Origin: JACZXC01 sp036447375
GTDB lineage: Bacteria; Myxococcota_A; UBA9160; SMWR01
NCBI GenBank assembly: GCA_036447375.1
Contig: JAZFUU010000145.1
Span: 1-14,983, forward strand
DNA length: 14,983 nucleotides
Reading direction: 5' to 3'
Below are positions 6,450-14,207 of the stretch, piece by piece (position 1 is the stretch's first letter; every line of letters begins with the position of its first letter). The position numbers and the translations under genes were made by a program. The notes under the pieces are model-generated. The model saw nothing but the letters and a program-made list of their open reading frames with translations. It searched no databases and was not told the DNA's origin.

Positions 6450-7360
6450 TCCGAGGACGATTCGCGCCGATAGGGCCGCCCCAGGTCCGCCGGGGCGCTG
6501 GCGCGACCTCCAGCCAGCGCCAGAATCGCAAGAGTTACCAGATACGGGAACATCAGAAAGACGGGATACGGAATTTCCGAACCCCGCGCCTGAAGACGAA
6601 ATTGAAGCGCGGTGGCCGCACCGAAGAAGAGAGCCGCCGCCACAATGCCCCCTGGGTGCCAACGGCCAAAGATCACGATGGCGAGAGCGATGAATCCTCG
6701 GCCCGCGGTCATCCCCTCGGTGAATGTGTCCGACTGGGCCAGCGTCAGGGTCGCCCCGGCCACCCCGGCCAGCAGCGAACCGATGAGAACCGCCCGGAAT
6801 CGCACTCCATCGACCGACACGCCCTCGCGATCCGCCGCACTCGCGGATTCGCCGACGGCGCGCAGACGCAGGCCCGGACGAGTGCGAGCGAGCCCGCAGG
6901 CGATCACCGCAGCGAGCCCCATGGCCACATACGCGAAGGGAGTCTGAGCAAAGAACGCGGGGCCCAGCACCGGAATCTCGACAAGGCCCGGTACCGGCAC
7001 AACGGAAAGCGTCGGTGCGGCAGGCGGGTTCCCCGCGTACAGAGCCCGGGCTCCCAGACCCGTCGCTCCCAGGGCCAGCAGATTTACCGCCATTCCCACC
7101 ACGATCTGATCGACACGGTGGACGACGGTGAAGAAGGCGAACAGGACCCCGACTCCCATGCCGGCCAGTCCGGCGCCGAGGACGCCCGCGGAGGGGGATC
7201 CGGTGGCGACGGCCACGGCGAATCCGACGAAGGCACCGGTCAGCATGGTTCCCTCGATGCCGATGTTGATCAGACCCGAGCGCTCGACCACCAGTTCGCC
7301 CAGCGCCGCGATCAACAGCGGCACCGCGAGTCGGCACGCCGCTTCCAGTAGGGCCTCCAC
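6446..7360 (-). CDS. Nucleoside-type ABC transporter permease (second of pair, YufQ/NupQ-like)
   Basis: A 304-residue inner-membrane permease of the BPD_transp_2 (branched-chain amino acid/ribose/nucleoside) superfamily, with about eight to ten hydrophobic helices. The N-terminal SGLINIGIEGTMLTGAFVGF and the later GRGFIALAIVIFGRWHPGG are typical of the shorter permease in BMP-type nucleoside importers. It would form half of the translocation channel with the larger permease. The GTG start at 7360 shares its first base with the TAG stop of the upstream permease gene, so translation is coupled. Its own stop overlaps the convergent larA stop (6446-6449). It is the last gene of the four-gene importer operon. 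Substrate specificity is inferred from the whole operon, not from this protein. Confidence 0.9.
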   Translation of the reverse strand: MEALLEAACRLAVPLLIAALGELVVERSGLINIGIEGTMLTGAFVGFAVAVATGSPSAGVLGAGLAGMGVGVLFAFFTVVHRVDQIVVGMAVNLLALGATGLGARALYAGNPPAAPTLSVVPVPGLVEIPVLGPAFFAQTPFAYVAMGLAAVIACGLARTRPGLRLRAVGESASAADREGVSVDGVRFRAVLIGSLLAGVAGATLTLAQSDTFTEGMTAGRGFIALAIVIFGRWHPGGIVAAALFFGAATALQFRLQARGSEIPYPVFLMFPYLVTLAILALAGGRASAPADLGRPYRRESSSD

Positions 7361-8487
7361 TAGGCGACCTCCACGGGATCGGCTGTCGCTTTTGACCCGG
7401 AGTTTTTTGGCCCGGAAACAGAATTGGTTTGGGAAGCCGTGAATGCGACCAGCGCCGACACCAGAATCACGAGTCCTTGAACCATGTGGGTCACCACGCC
7501 GGGGACGCCCGCCTCGCGTTGCATGGCCCCGGCCCCGGCCTCCAGGGCACCGAAGAAGAGCGCCGAGGGAATCACGGCCAGGGGCTGGAGCCGGGCCAGC
7601 AGGGCCACGGCGATTGCGGTGTAGCCGGTGCCGGGAGAGAGCCCTTCATAGAGCTTCCCGGTAACGCCGGACACCTCGAACGCGCCGGCAAGACCGGCGA
7701 GGCCGCCGGCCAGAGCCAGGACCACCCAACCGGCGCGCTCCGGAGAGATTCCCGCGAATCGCGCCGCCCGGGGAGCGTGGCCCACGGCGCGCAGGCGAAA
7801 CCCGACCGCCGTGTGAAACACCAGAACGTGGACCGCCGCCGCCAGCCCGAGCGCCCCGACCAGTCCCAGGTGAAGCCGGCCCAGGGCTGGAAGCATCGCG
7901 TTGATGGGCAGAGCGTCGCTCTTCGGATAAGCGCCGACAGCCTCCTGGAGCGGCCCGTGGACAGCCAGGGCCACCAACTGGATCGCCACGAAGTTGAGAA
8001 GAATGGTCGAGACCACCTCGTTCACTCCGCGACGGGCCCGGAGTCCGCCGGCCAGGGCCCCCATGAGAGCACCCCCGGCAGCACCCGCCAACACCACCAT
8101 CGGCAGCAGCAGCAGCGCCGGCGCGTCGGGGAGCCAGCGCGTGGCCACCGCCGTCGCGCACAACGCACCAACGAGCAGCTGGCCCTCGGCCCCGATGTTC
8201 CAGACGCCACAGCGGAAGGCGAGAGCTACGGCGAGTCCCGTCAGCAGAAGCGGAGACGCCTTCAACAGGGTCGCCGTACACGCGGCTCCGCTTCCGACCG
8301 AACCGGCCACGAGCGCGGCGAGAGCGCGCCCGGGCGGGTAGCCGAGCAAGGCCACGACGCTGCCGACGAGAATCAGCGACCCCAGGACGGCGATGGCGGG
8401 TCGCAACGCGATCCGGGCCACCGCGGCCATTCCGGCCCGGAGGGTCCGTCCGGGCGGTTCAGCCGGTTGACTTGCGGGCGCGCTCAT
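7360..8487 (-). CDS. Nucleoside-type ABC transporter permease (first of pair, YufP/NupP-like)
   Basis: A 375-residue inner-membrane permease of the BPD_transp_2 family, the larger of the two in BMP-type importers. After a proline-rich cytoplasmic N-terminus (1-20), hydrophobic helices begin at about residue 30. The family segments GLAVALAFRCGVWNIGAEGQLLVGA (about 83-107), ARRGVNEVVSTILLNFVA (about 150-168) and PGTGYTAIAVALLARLQP (about 281-298) are all present. The last 25 residues are polar and not conserved. The ATG at 8487 overlaps the TGA of the ATPase gene (ATGA), and its stop touches the next permease start, so the three are co-translated. Together with the other permease it forms the heterodimeric membrane channel. 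Confidence 0.91.
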   Translation of the reverse strand: MSAPASQPAEPPGRTLRAGMAAVARIALRPAIAVLGSLILVGSVVALLGYPPGRALAALVAGSVGSGAACTATLLKASPLLLTGLAVALAFRCGVWNIGAEGQLLVGALCATAVATRWLPDAPALLLLPMVVLAGAAGGALMGALAGGLRARRGVNEVVSTILLNFVAIQLVALAVHGPLQEAVGAYPKSDALPINAMLPALGRLHLGLVGALGLAAAVHVLVFHTAVGFRLRAVGHAPRAARFAGISPERAGWVVLALAGGLAGLAGAFEVSGVTGKLYEGLSPGTGYTAIAVALLARLQPLAVIPSALFFGALEAGAGAMQREAGVPGVVTHMVQGLVILVSALVAFTASQTNSVSGPKNSGSKATADPVEVA

Positions 8488-10022
8488 GTCGACGCTTCGC
8501 CCAGCAGGATCGCTCCGATCGTCGCGCGGTCGCTGCCGCGCGGAACCGGAACCAGCGACCCGCGCACGAGGGCCACGACGCGATCGGCCAGCATCAGCAC
8601 TTCGTCGAGCTCTGTCGAAATCAGCAGCACTGCACCGCCCGCGGCCCGGCGCGCGAGCAGCTCCTCGTGGACGAAACGCGCCGACCCCACATCGAGTCCG
8701 CGCGTCGGATTCACGGCCACCAGCACCGGCGGGCCTCCGTCGAGCTCGCGTGCCACGGCGAGCTTCTGGGCATTGCCCCCGGACATCGACGCGACGGTGG
8801 CACCGGGGTCTGCCGGTACGATTCCAAATCGTTCCGCCGCGGCGCGCACCGCTCGACCGGCTGCCGTCCGATTCAGGAATCCACGAGGGAAGTAGCGGCG
8901 ATCGTCGTAGCTGCCCTTCAGGATCCAGTTCTCAGCGAGCGTGAATGCCGAAATCAGCGCGGCTCCGTCGCGATCGCCCGAGAGGTGGGCCAGACCCGCC
9001 GCGCGCAGGGCGCGAACCTCGGTCGCCACCGCGCGACCCCGCACGCGGATCTCCCCGCGCGTGGGTCGACGCACCCCGGCCAAGACTTCCTCGAGTTCGC
9101 GCTGACCGTTGCCGTCGATCCCCACCACTCCGAGAATTTCCGCTTCCGAGACCTCCAGATCGATCCTGTGCAACCGACCGGCCGGGCTGATTCCGGGGGC
9201 CGACAGGCCCCGGATCTCCAGCACGGGCTCGACGGCCGCCGGGGGTCGCTCTCCTCGCTCCAGCGGCGGAGTGTCCCGCCCCAACATGAGACGCCCCAGC
9301 TCCTGCGCGTCGACCTCATGACCCTCGAGACGTGCGGCTACGCGACCGTTTCGCAAGATCGTGATCCGATCGGCGAGGGCGACCACCTCGGACAGCTTGT
9401 GCGAGATGAAGATCACCGCACGGCCGGCGTCGCGCAGCCCGCGCAAAGAAACGAAAAGCGCCTCGACCTCGTGGGGGGTCAGCACCGAGGTCGGTTCGTC
9501 GAGGATCAACAGGCGCGCCCCCCGCGCCAGGGCGCGCAGGATCTCCGCCCGCTGCCGTTGCCCAACCGAGAGGTCGTCGATGGGTAGCCCCAACGCGACG
9601 TCGAGGTCGAAGCGCGCGCACAGATCTTCCGCCGCACGCCGGGCCGATCGAGGATCGAACCAGAAACCGGCCGCCGGGTCGCCGAAGCTCAGGTTCTCGA
9701 CCGCGGTCATGGCCGGCACCAGCGCCGAGTCCTGGTAGACCATGCCCACCCCGAGGCCGACAGCCCGGGCGGGCGTGAAGACATCCGGATCGATGGGCCG
9801 CCCCGCCAGCTCGATCGAGCCCTGATCGGGTCGAACCAACCCGACCAGGGTGTTCATCAGGGTCGACTTTCCGGCACCGTTCTCTCCGAGCAGGGCGTGA
9901 ATTTCGCCCGGTCGAACATCGAAGCTCACGGCGTCGAGTGCGCGGCACGCGGGGCCGAACGACTTGCTGATGCGCTGCAGACGGGCGGCGAAGACACCGC
10001 TCTCGGATGCCGCCCCGGGCAT
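8484..10022 (-). CDS. Fused two-domain ABC transporter ATPase (BMP/nucleoside type)
   Basis: A 512-residue protein with two tandem nucleotide-binding domains. The first is complete: Walker A GENGAGKST (46-54), Q-loop VYQD (95-98), signature LSVGQRQR (151-158), Walker B LLILDEPTS (171-179) and H-loop H208. The second is degenerate: GIDGNGQ replaces Walker A (301-307), the signature is MSGGNAQK (413-420) and Walker B reads LVAVNPTRGLDVGS (434-447) without the catalytic glutamate. This asymmetry is normal for the sugar/nucleoside subfamily (RbsA, YufO). It powers uptake through the two downstream permeases. The gene begins five bases after the binding-protein stop and overlaps the next gene by four. 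Nucleoside rather than sugar specificity rests on the BMP binding protein and the permease types. Confidence 0.94.
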   Translation of the reverse strand: MPGAASESGVFAARLQRISKSFGPACRALDAVSFDVRPGEIHALLGENGAGKSTLMNTLVGLVRPDQGSIELAGRPIDPDVFTPARAVGLGVGMVYQDSALVPAMTAVENLSFGDPAAGFWFDPRSARRAAEDLCARFDLDVALGLPIDDLSVGQRQRAEILRALARGARLLILDEPTSVLTPHEVEALFVSLRGLRDAGRAVIFISHKLSEVVALADRITILRNGRVAARLEGHEVDAQELGRLMLGRDTPPLERGERPPAAVEPVLEIRGLSAPGISPAGRLHRIDLEVSEAEILGVVGIDGNGQRELEEVLAGVRRPTRGEIRVRGRAVATEVRALRAAGLAHLSGDRDGAALISAFTLAENWILKGSYDDRRYFPRGFLNRTAAGRAVRAAAERFGIVPADPGATVASMSGGNAQKLAVARELDGGPPVLVAVNPTRGLDVGSARFVHEELLARRAAGGAVLLISTELDEVLMLADRVVALVRGSLVPVPRGSDRATIGAILLGEAST

Positions 10023-10027
10023 TTCGC

Positions 10028-11029
10028 TCAGAAGGCTCCCCGCGGCACCACCAGATCCCCCGATCGAATTCGCTGTTCCAACGTCATCAGTTCGGATCGA
10101 ATCGCGGGGAGGATCTCGCCCTGCAGGTGCGGATTGATCACGAGGCGAACGATTCCCTCGTTCATTCCCAGGCGAACCGGGGCCGCGTCGAAGCGGCCCC
10201 CCTGAACCCGCCGAGCCACCTCGACAAAGGCCGCGGGAATATCCAGGGTGGCCGACGCCAGCACCACGTCCGGGGCCATGTCATTCTGGTCGCGGTTGGT
10301 TCCGAAGGCGAAGACCCGGCGGCCACGCGCGCGCTGCTCGGAAACGGCCCGAAACACACCGCGCCCCGCCGCATTGGCCTGATGCAGCAAAAAGTCGGCG
10401 CCCTCTTCCATGAGCGCCAGCGCCGCCTCACGAGCCGCGGAATTGTCTTCGAAGTTCCCGATGAATACCTCGTGCACCTCCACGTCGCTGCGGGCGGCGG
10501 CGACGCCGGCTCGAAACGCCTCGAAAGTGCTGCGAATGGACGGCAGATCGATACCGCCGATCATGCCGACCTTCCCGGTCGTGGTCATTCGCGCCGCGAG
10601 CACACCGCACAGGTAGGTCGCCTGCTCGAGCTCGAACACCATGGGGGCCACATTCTCGCGGACGGTGTTGCCCGAAGTCGTGATGAAGATGGTCCCGGGA
10701 AACTCGGCACCGACCTTGGCCGCCGCCTCCTGATACTCGAAGCCGTGACCGAATACGAGGGCAAAACCCCGGCCGGCGAAGTCCCGAAACCCCTCCTCAA
10801 ACTCCGCGGGGGTCCTCGTCTCCGCGTGTCGAACCTCGGCCCCCAGAGCCTCGCGGATCGCCTCGAGACCCTGATAGGCCCCGGCGTTCCAGCCGCCATC
10901 GGCAATCGAGCCCGGGGTCAGCAGGGCGACCCGAAAACCATCGACGTCGTCGCTCCCTCCCCGGCAAGCCAAGCCGCAGGCCAAGGCGACCAGCAAGAAC
11001 CGTGGCGCAAGAAACCCCGCGAGGCTCAT
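10028..11029 (-). CDS. BMP-family substrate-binding lipoprotein of nucleoside ABC importer
   Basis: A 333-residue periplasmic binding protein of the basic membrane protein (BMP/PnrA/YufN) family, which captures purine or pyrimidine nucleosides for the downstream importer. The N-terminus is a lipoprotein-type signal (FLLVALACGLACRGGSDD), with C18 or C22 as the lipidated cysteine; neither is a perfect lipobox. Family motifs include the ligand-loop IADGGWNAGAYQGLEAI (42-58; compare DKSFN in PnrA), VFGHGFEYQEAA, QATYLCGVLAA and KVGMIGGIDLPSI. It heads the importer operon, separated by 72 bases from the protease-like gene upstream. No Shine-Dalgarno sequence precedes the ATG. A candidate promoter lies so close that the message may be nearly leaderless. 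The exact ligand is unknown. Confidence 0.92.
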   Translation of the reverse strand: MSLAGFLAPRFLLVALACGLACRGGSDDVDGFRVALLTPGSIADGGWNAGAYQGLEAIREALGAEVRHAETRTPAEFEEGFRDFAGRGFALVFGHGFEYQEAAAKVGAEFPGTIFITTSGNTVRENVAPMVFELEQATYLCGVLAARMTTTGKVGMIGGIDLPSIRSTFEAFRAGVAAARSDVEVHEVFIGNFEDNSAAREAALALMEEGADFLLHQANAAGRGVFRAVSEQRARGRRVFAFGTNRDQNDMAPDVVLASATLDIPAAFVEVARRVQGGRFDAAPVRLGMNEGIVRLVINPHLQGEILPAIRSELMTLEQRIRSGDLVVPRGAF

Positions 11030-11038
11030 GGGCGCTCG

Positions 11039-11067
11039 AGTATCGGTGTGGCTCGGCGGTCCGTCAA
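11039..11067 (-). promoter_or_regulatory. Candidate sigma-70 promoter for the nucleoside importer operon
   Basis: The minus strand carries TTGACG (11062-11067), a 17-base spacer and GATACT (11039-11044): five and four matches to the -35 and -10 consensus. Only nine bases separate the -10 box from the ATG at 11029, so the transcript would be almost leaderless, which agrees with the lack of a Shine-Dalgarno sequence there. Such matches also occur by chance. Confidence 0.35.
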
Positions 11068-11101
11068 TCCGCCCCGCGGTCGCCGGGCACGGTCGGGAGA
11101 T

Positions 11102-11830
11102 CTAGTTTGGAGAGTTCTCGCTGGCGTGAAATGCGAGCCGGCGGACCGTGAAGTCCCGGTCCTCCCCGAATACCTTCAGCGGGACCCAGCTCGGAAGCTC
11201 CGACATCCGGGGCATGCCACGGGTCATGGCGCCAGTCGGGTCGATCACCCAGGGATCTCCGGGGTCCTGGAACCAGAGGGTTACCATGTGGTGCTGGCCA
11301 TCCGAGCGCCGCACGACGATCGCGCGATAGACCCGATCGTCGCCGAATCCGAGATCGCGCAAGAAGTTGTAGGCCAGTAGTTCCAGCCCGTCACAGTCGT
11401 CACCGTTCGAGCGGAACGTCTCCCGCAGCGTCGCCCAGTGGTCGATGGGGCCATCCGGCACATAGTGATGGTGCGCTTGAGACTGAACCCAGTTGGTAAA
11501 TTCCCTCGCCACGCCACGTCTTTTTTCTGCGAGGAAGTCCGTGTACTTCGACTCCAGGTTCTCCGACTCCGTCGGGCTCTCCCCGACGTCCCCCTCGGAA
11601 ACGACCACCGGCGCCGAGTCGGCCACCGGATCCCGCGCCCCCGGCGCACGCTCGCGCTCCTGCCAAAATTCGATCTTTCGACTCCAGGCGTCGTCGCTCT
11701 CGGGCGCCGAGAAATACTCGTACCTCGGGTTGGAGTGGAGACCTCCGGAGCATCCCCATCCGGCAGCGAACAAGAAAAGAACGCACACGAGGCAGCGCGC
11801 AATGCCGAGGTTGTGCGTCAGAGTTCCCAT
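11102..11830 (-). CDS. Transglutaminase-like cysteine protease family protein, probable lipoprotein
   Basis: A 242-residue exported protein whose C-terminal half has the Cys-His-Asp triad layout of bacterial transglutaminase-like cysteine proteases (BTLCP): DHWATLRETFRSNGDDCDG (C146), a downstream QHHMV (H180/H181) and PWVIDPTG (D197). Related proteins are often periplasmic proteases or regulators of surface proteins. Numbered from ATG 11830, the N-terminus has a hydrophobic stretch (about 13-25) ending in GWGC, so C27 is a possible lipidation site. A polar, acidic linker (about 35-100) follows. The frame is open to 11989, but the extra residues are not signal-like. GTG 11848, with AAGGCG about nine bases ahead, is an alternative start. 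It precedes the nucleoside importer on the same strand, but I see no functional tie. It could be an inactive homologue. Confidence 0.7.
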   Translation of the reverse strand: MGTLTHNLGIARCLVCVLFLFAAGWGCSGGLHSNPRYEYFSAPESDDAWSRKIEFWQERERAPGARDPVADSAPVVVSEGDVGESPTESENLESKYTDFLAEKRRGVAREFTNWVQSQAHHHYVPDGPIDHWATLRETFRSNGDDCDGLELLAYNFLRDLGFGDDRVYRAIVVRRSDGQHHMVTLWFQDPGDPWVIDPTGAMTRGMPRMSELPSWVPLKVFGEDRDFTVRRLAFHASENSPN

Positions 11831-11960
11831 CCAACGCAGTATCGGCACACTGAGAAAGCGCCTTAGAATCGCGCCGGCAGCACTTGTAGCCCGATTCTCC
11901 GTCGGTAATCGGTTTCGGTCGAGGCTCCCGCCATCTGCCCAAGCAGTTGCCGGCGCGAGG

Positions 11961-11981
11961 AGCTGCAATCGATCTGCAGCT
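11961..11981. repeat. Inverted repeat with 7-bp perfect arms
   Basis: AGCTGCA and TGCAGCT flank a 7-base spacer that itself contains the palindrome ATCGAT. It lies 131 bases upstream of the protease-like gene's start and could be an operator or a leader hairpin. Confidence 0.5.
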
Positions 11982-12067
11982 ATTTTCACCGTCGGAACTC
12001 AATGGATTTCGACGAGCCACCGACGGAAATCGAGTCTCGCGACGTCACCGGCAAGGTAAGTGCAACT

Positions 12068-12228
12068 GCGGCGACTGCGCCGCTGTCGGGAACTCAGCGA
12101 CAGTGTTCAGACGGGGCGGCGTCGCCGCCGTGCGCCGCCGGCGGGAGACGCCAAGCAAGCGCGGCAGCGCGCGCAGTGAGCCAGCAGCGAACGGAGGGCG
12201 GGAGACGGCGGCTGCGCCGCCGGCGGGA
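12068..12228. repeat. Cluster of GC-rich palindromes and a 16-bp direct repeat
   Basis: Seen directly: GCGGCG/CGCCGC around a 4-base loop (12068-12083); CTGTCG/CGACAG around 9 bases (12083-12103); GGCGGCG-T-CGCCGCC (12115-12129); GGCGGC/GCCGCC around TGC (12207-12221). The 16-mer TGCGCCGCCGGCGGGA occurs at 12131-12146 and again at 12213-12228, and GCGGGAGACG is also repeated (12141-12150, 12198-12207). No T-run follows any hairpin, so a classical terminator is not supported. It may be a REP- or MITE-like element. Confidence 0.65.
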
Positions 12229-12236
12229 CCCGCAAG

Positions 12237-12365
12237 TTACGCGGGAAAATTATAGCAACGCGCCAATCCGAACAGCACGACCAGAAACAGCAGGATCATG
12301 GGAATACCCCCCACGATGTAGAGAACGGCGACGCGATCGACCTTTCCGCGCGGCTCCTCGTCCAT
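12237..12365 (-). CDS. Small single-pass membrane protein, 42 residues
   Basis: An unrecognised short gene. The product begins MDEEPRGKVDRVAVLYIVGG and ends LARCYNFPA. A charged N-terminus (1-11) is followed by one hydrophobic helix (about 12-35) and a short tail with one cysteine (C37). The ATG at 12365 has an AGGGGGTGA ribosome site five bases upstream, a much better initiation signal than most genes here have. The charge-then-helix architecture is typical of genuine bacterial small membrane proteins, which often modulate larger membrane complexes. It stands alone: the nearest same-strand gene is 406 bases downstream and the palindrome cluster begins right after its TAA. I cannot assign a function. 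Confidence 0.65.
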   Translation of the reverse strand: MDEEPRGKVDRVAVLYIVGGIPMILLFLVVLFGLARCYNFPA

Positions 12366-12370
12366 TGAGT

Positions 12371-12379
12371 TCACCCCCT
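12371..12379 (-). promoter_or_regulatory. Ribosome binding site of the 42-residue protein gene
   Basis: The minus strand reads AGGGGGTGA with five bases to the ATG at 12365. It differs by one base from a strong AGGAGGTGA site and is the main evidence that this short frame is translated. Confidence 0.6.
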
Positions 12380-12500
12380 GCTATTCGCTTGTTCTTTGGC
12401 GGGGCCGAAAGCTAGCCGGCTTCGATGGTGCCGTCGAGCGAATCGCCCGCACAGCGCGCCCGGGTCTCGCCGCGTCGCCTACACTGATCCCGGGGTGGGG

Positions 12501-13685
12501 ATGTCACTCGGACGAACGCTCTCGATCATCGGTCTGGTCTACGTCATCGAGGGCTTCCCGATGGGCATCTACGCGGACGTCTGGCCGGTCTACTTTCGTC
12601 GCCACGGAGTCTCCCTGACGGAGATCGGCTGGCTCAGTGGGCTCTACATCGCTTGGTCCGCCAAGGTCCTCTGGTCTCCCCTCGTCGACCGGTTCGGAGA
12701 ACGACGCCACTGGATCGCTGGATCGATGACCGTCATGGCCACGTGTCTGGTCTGGATCGCGTTCGACGGCATGGACCGGTTGGGACCGGTGCTTTGGCTG
12801 GTGTTCGTCGTCTACTGCGTGGCGTCGGCGACCCAGGACGTCGCGATCGATGCCTACGCCATCGGCATCACCCGACGGGGCTGGGAAGGTCCCGTCAACT
12901 CGATGAAGGTGACCGCCTACCGCATCGGCCTGCTCACCGCCGGAAGCGGATTGCTGCTCCTGCCCGGATGGATCGGATGGCGGGGAGCCTTCCTGGTAGG
13001 GGCAGGCCTGAGCCTGGCCCTGGGCTGCTCGGTATTCGCCGCGCCCGCAGTCGCCGTTCCGCCCGAGAGTCGGCGCGAGACGATCGCCCCGTTGCGCCGA
13101 TGGCTCGACCGCCGCGGCGTCGTTCCGGTGCTCTTGTTCATCCTGCTCTATCGAGTGGGTGACCGGGCGATGGGACCGATGGTGAAGACCTTCTGGGTGG
13201 ATCGGGGCCTCAGCGACCCGGAAATCGCGGCCGTGAGCGCCGTGTTCGGGATCGGAGCCACGATCCTGGGCGCCGTTGCGGGAGGGGCCCTGGTGGCCCG
13301 AAGCGGAATCGGCCGTTCCCTGTGGCTCCTGGGCGCCCTGGCCCTCCTTTCCAACCTCGGCTACACGGCGGCGGCCGCCTTTCCGGAGGTCGGAAGGTTC
13401 GGCATCTACGCCGCTTCGGGGATCGAATCGTTCTGCGGTGGACTCGCCTCGGCGGCATTTCTCTCGTATCTGATGCGGATCTGCGAAAAAGAACACGCCG
13501 CTGTGCAGTACGCCCTGGTGACGGCTGTCTACGCACTGGCCGGGTCGCTGGTCGCGCTCCCCGCGGGCTGGCTCACGGAACGCATGGGCTACGCCGCGTA
13601 TTTCGCGCTCACCGCGCTCTACGCCCTTCCCGCCTTCGCCTTCCTCCCCGGGGCACGGATGTGGATTGGAGACTCGGATCCCTGA
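12501..13685 (+). CDS. AmpG-like major facilitator superfamily transporter
   Basis: A 394-residue MFS carrier with about twelve hydrophobic segments. The first half carries the motifs that mark AmpG and its relatives: EGFPMGIY (17-24), KVLWSPLVDRFG (55-66) and ASATQDVAIDAYAI (108-121). AmpG imports GlcNAc-anhydroMur-peptides released during wall turnover, and the related SLC33-type carriers move acetyl-CoA, so anhydromuropeptide uptake is the best guess but unproven. Length is slightly short for AmpG, which often has extra C-terminal helices. ATG 12501 is used; GTG 12495, two codons earlier, is an alternative, and a G-rich run precedes both. The frame is open to 12396, but that part is not membrane-like. 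The gene is convergent with the coiled-coil gene, 18 bases away. No ampD or nagZ is present here. Confidence 0.85.
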   Translation: MSLGRTLSIIGLVYVIEGFPMGIYADVWPVYFRRHGVSLTEIGWLSGLYIAWSAKVLWSPLVDRFGERRHWIAGSMTVMATCLVWIAFDGMDRLGPVLWLVFVVYCVASATQDVAIDAYAIGITRRGWEGPVNSMKVTAYRIGLLTAGSGLLLLPGWIGWRGAFLVGAGLSLALGCSVFAAPAVAVPPESRRETIAPLRRWLDRRGVVPVLLFILLYRVGDRAMGPMVKTFWVDRGLSDPEIAAVSAVFGIGATILGAVAGGALVARSGIGRSLWLLGALALLSNLGYTAAAAFPEVGRFGIYAASGIESFCGGLASAAFLSYLMRICEKEHAAVQYALVTAVYALAGSLVALPAGWLTERMGYAAYFALTALYALPAFAFLPGARMWIGDSDP

Positions 13686-13703
13686 GCGGAGACGCGGTCC
13701 GGT

Positions 13704-14207
13704 TCAGGGGACGTTCGGATCCGGAGGCTGGCTCCAATCCTCGGGAACCCCGGCCAGATTCGCTTCCACTTCCAGCTCCTTCATTCGGCGCTGTCCGTGT
13801 GCGACTTCTTCGCGCTGGCGACGGATCTCCTGGTTCAGGCGAAAGCTGACCGGTGAGTTCGCGTTGGAGTCGGGTTGACCCCCGGGAACAGCCATTCGCC
13901 ACGCAGCCGATTCTCCGGCCAGCTCTTCGAGCTCCTGTTTCGCCGCTGCCAGGGCCATCTGGGCCTTCTCGAGATCGCCGCGGGCCTCGCTGAATCGAGC
14001 CTTCCACTGGGTCCGGGTCGCGCCACCGGGCCGGGGGTTCCCATGAATGAATGGCTCGGGCGGGGGGAGCTGCAACAGTCGGTCCAGATCGACGGCCGGC
14101 GATTCGTCCGCCGCGGAGATCGGGCTCGGCCCCACCAGCAGGACCGCAACGGCCCCGGCGGCCAGGAATCGGCTCACCCGGTTTCGCGGCTGCGGCAAGC
14201 TCTCCAC
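13704..14207 (-). CDS. Exported coiled-coil protein of unknown function
   Basis: A 167-residue protein I do not recognise. From GTG 14207 it has a Sec-type signal peptide: a basic start, a hydrophobic core (about 14-27) and likely cleavage near ISA-A (about residue 32). A proline-rich stretch (48-62) follows, then two heptad-like, Glu/Lys/Arg/Ala-rich helices (about 66-100 and 122-150), and a proline-rich tail. The long frame continues upstream to 14513, but that part is arginine/proline low-complexity and overlaps the PilT-like gene, so it is excluded. A GAGGGG run just before the GTG may serve as ribosome site, with tight spacing; GTG 14177 is an alternative start. It is divergent from the PilT-like gene across 164 bases and could be an envelope or pilus accessory, but that is conjecture. 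Confidence 0.65.
   Translation of the reverse strand: MESLPQPRNRVSRFLAAGAVAVLLVGPSPISAADESPAVDLDRLLQLPPPEPFIHGNPRPGGATRTQWKARFSEARGDLEKAQMALAAAKQELEELAGESAAWRMAVPGGQPDSNANSPVSFRLNQEIRRQREEVAHGQRRMKELEVEANLAGVPEDWSQPPDPNVP

Larger units (their letters stand above)
11831..12236. other. 406-bp gene-free stretch rich in inverted repeats
   Basis: I find no convincing gene here on either strand. The open frames are low-complexity readings of GC-rich repeats. From left to right it holds the possible leader of the protease-like gene, the 11961-11981 inverted repeat, a CCGTCGG/CCGACGG pair (11989-11995 and 12020-12026), and the palindrome cluster at 12068-12228. Confidence 0.6.

Noticed and set aside
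5684..7351. A 555-codon open frame on the plus strand
   Set aside because: It overlaps two well-supported genes (the larA-like gene and a permease), its product is arginine/proline/glycine low-complexity with no domain, and long spurious frames are expected at this GC content.
11990..12236. Possible short genes in the palindrome-rich gap
   Set aside because: Open frames on both strands are low-complexity readings of repeats and lack ribosome sites; none resembles a protein family.
12504..13496. A 330-codon open frame antisense to the MFS carrier
   Set aside because: Its composition mirrors the third-codon-position bias of the real gene and no motif or ribosome site supports it.
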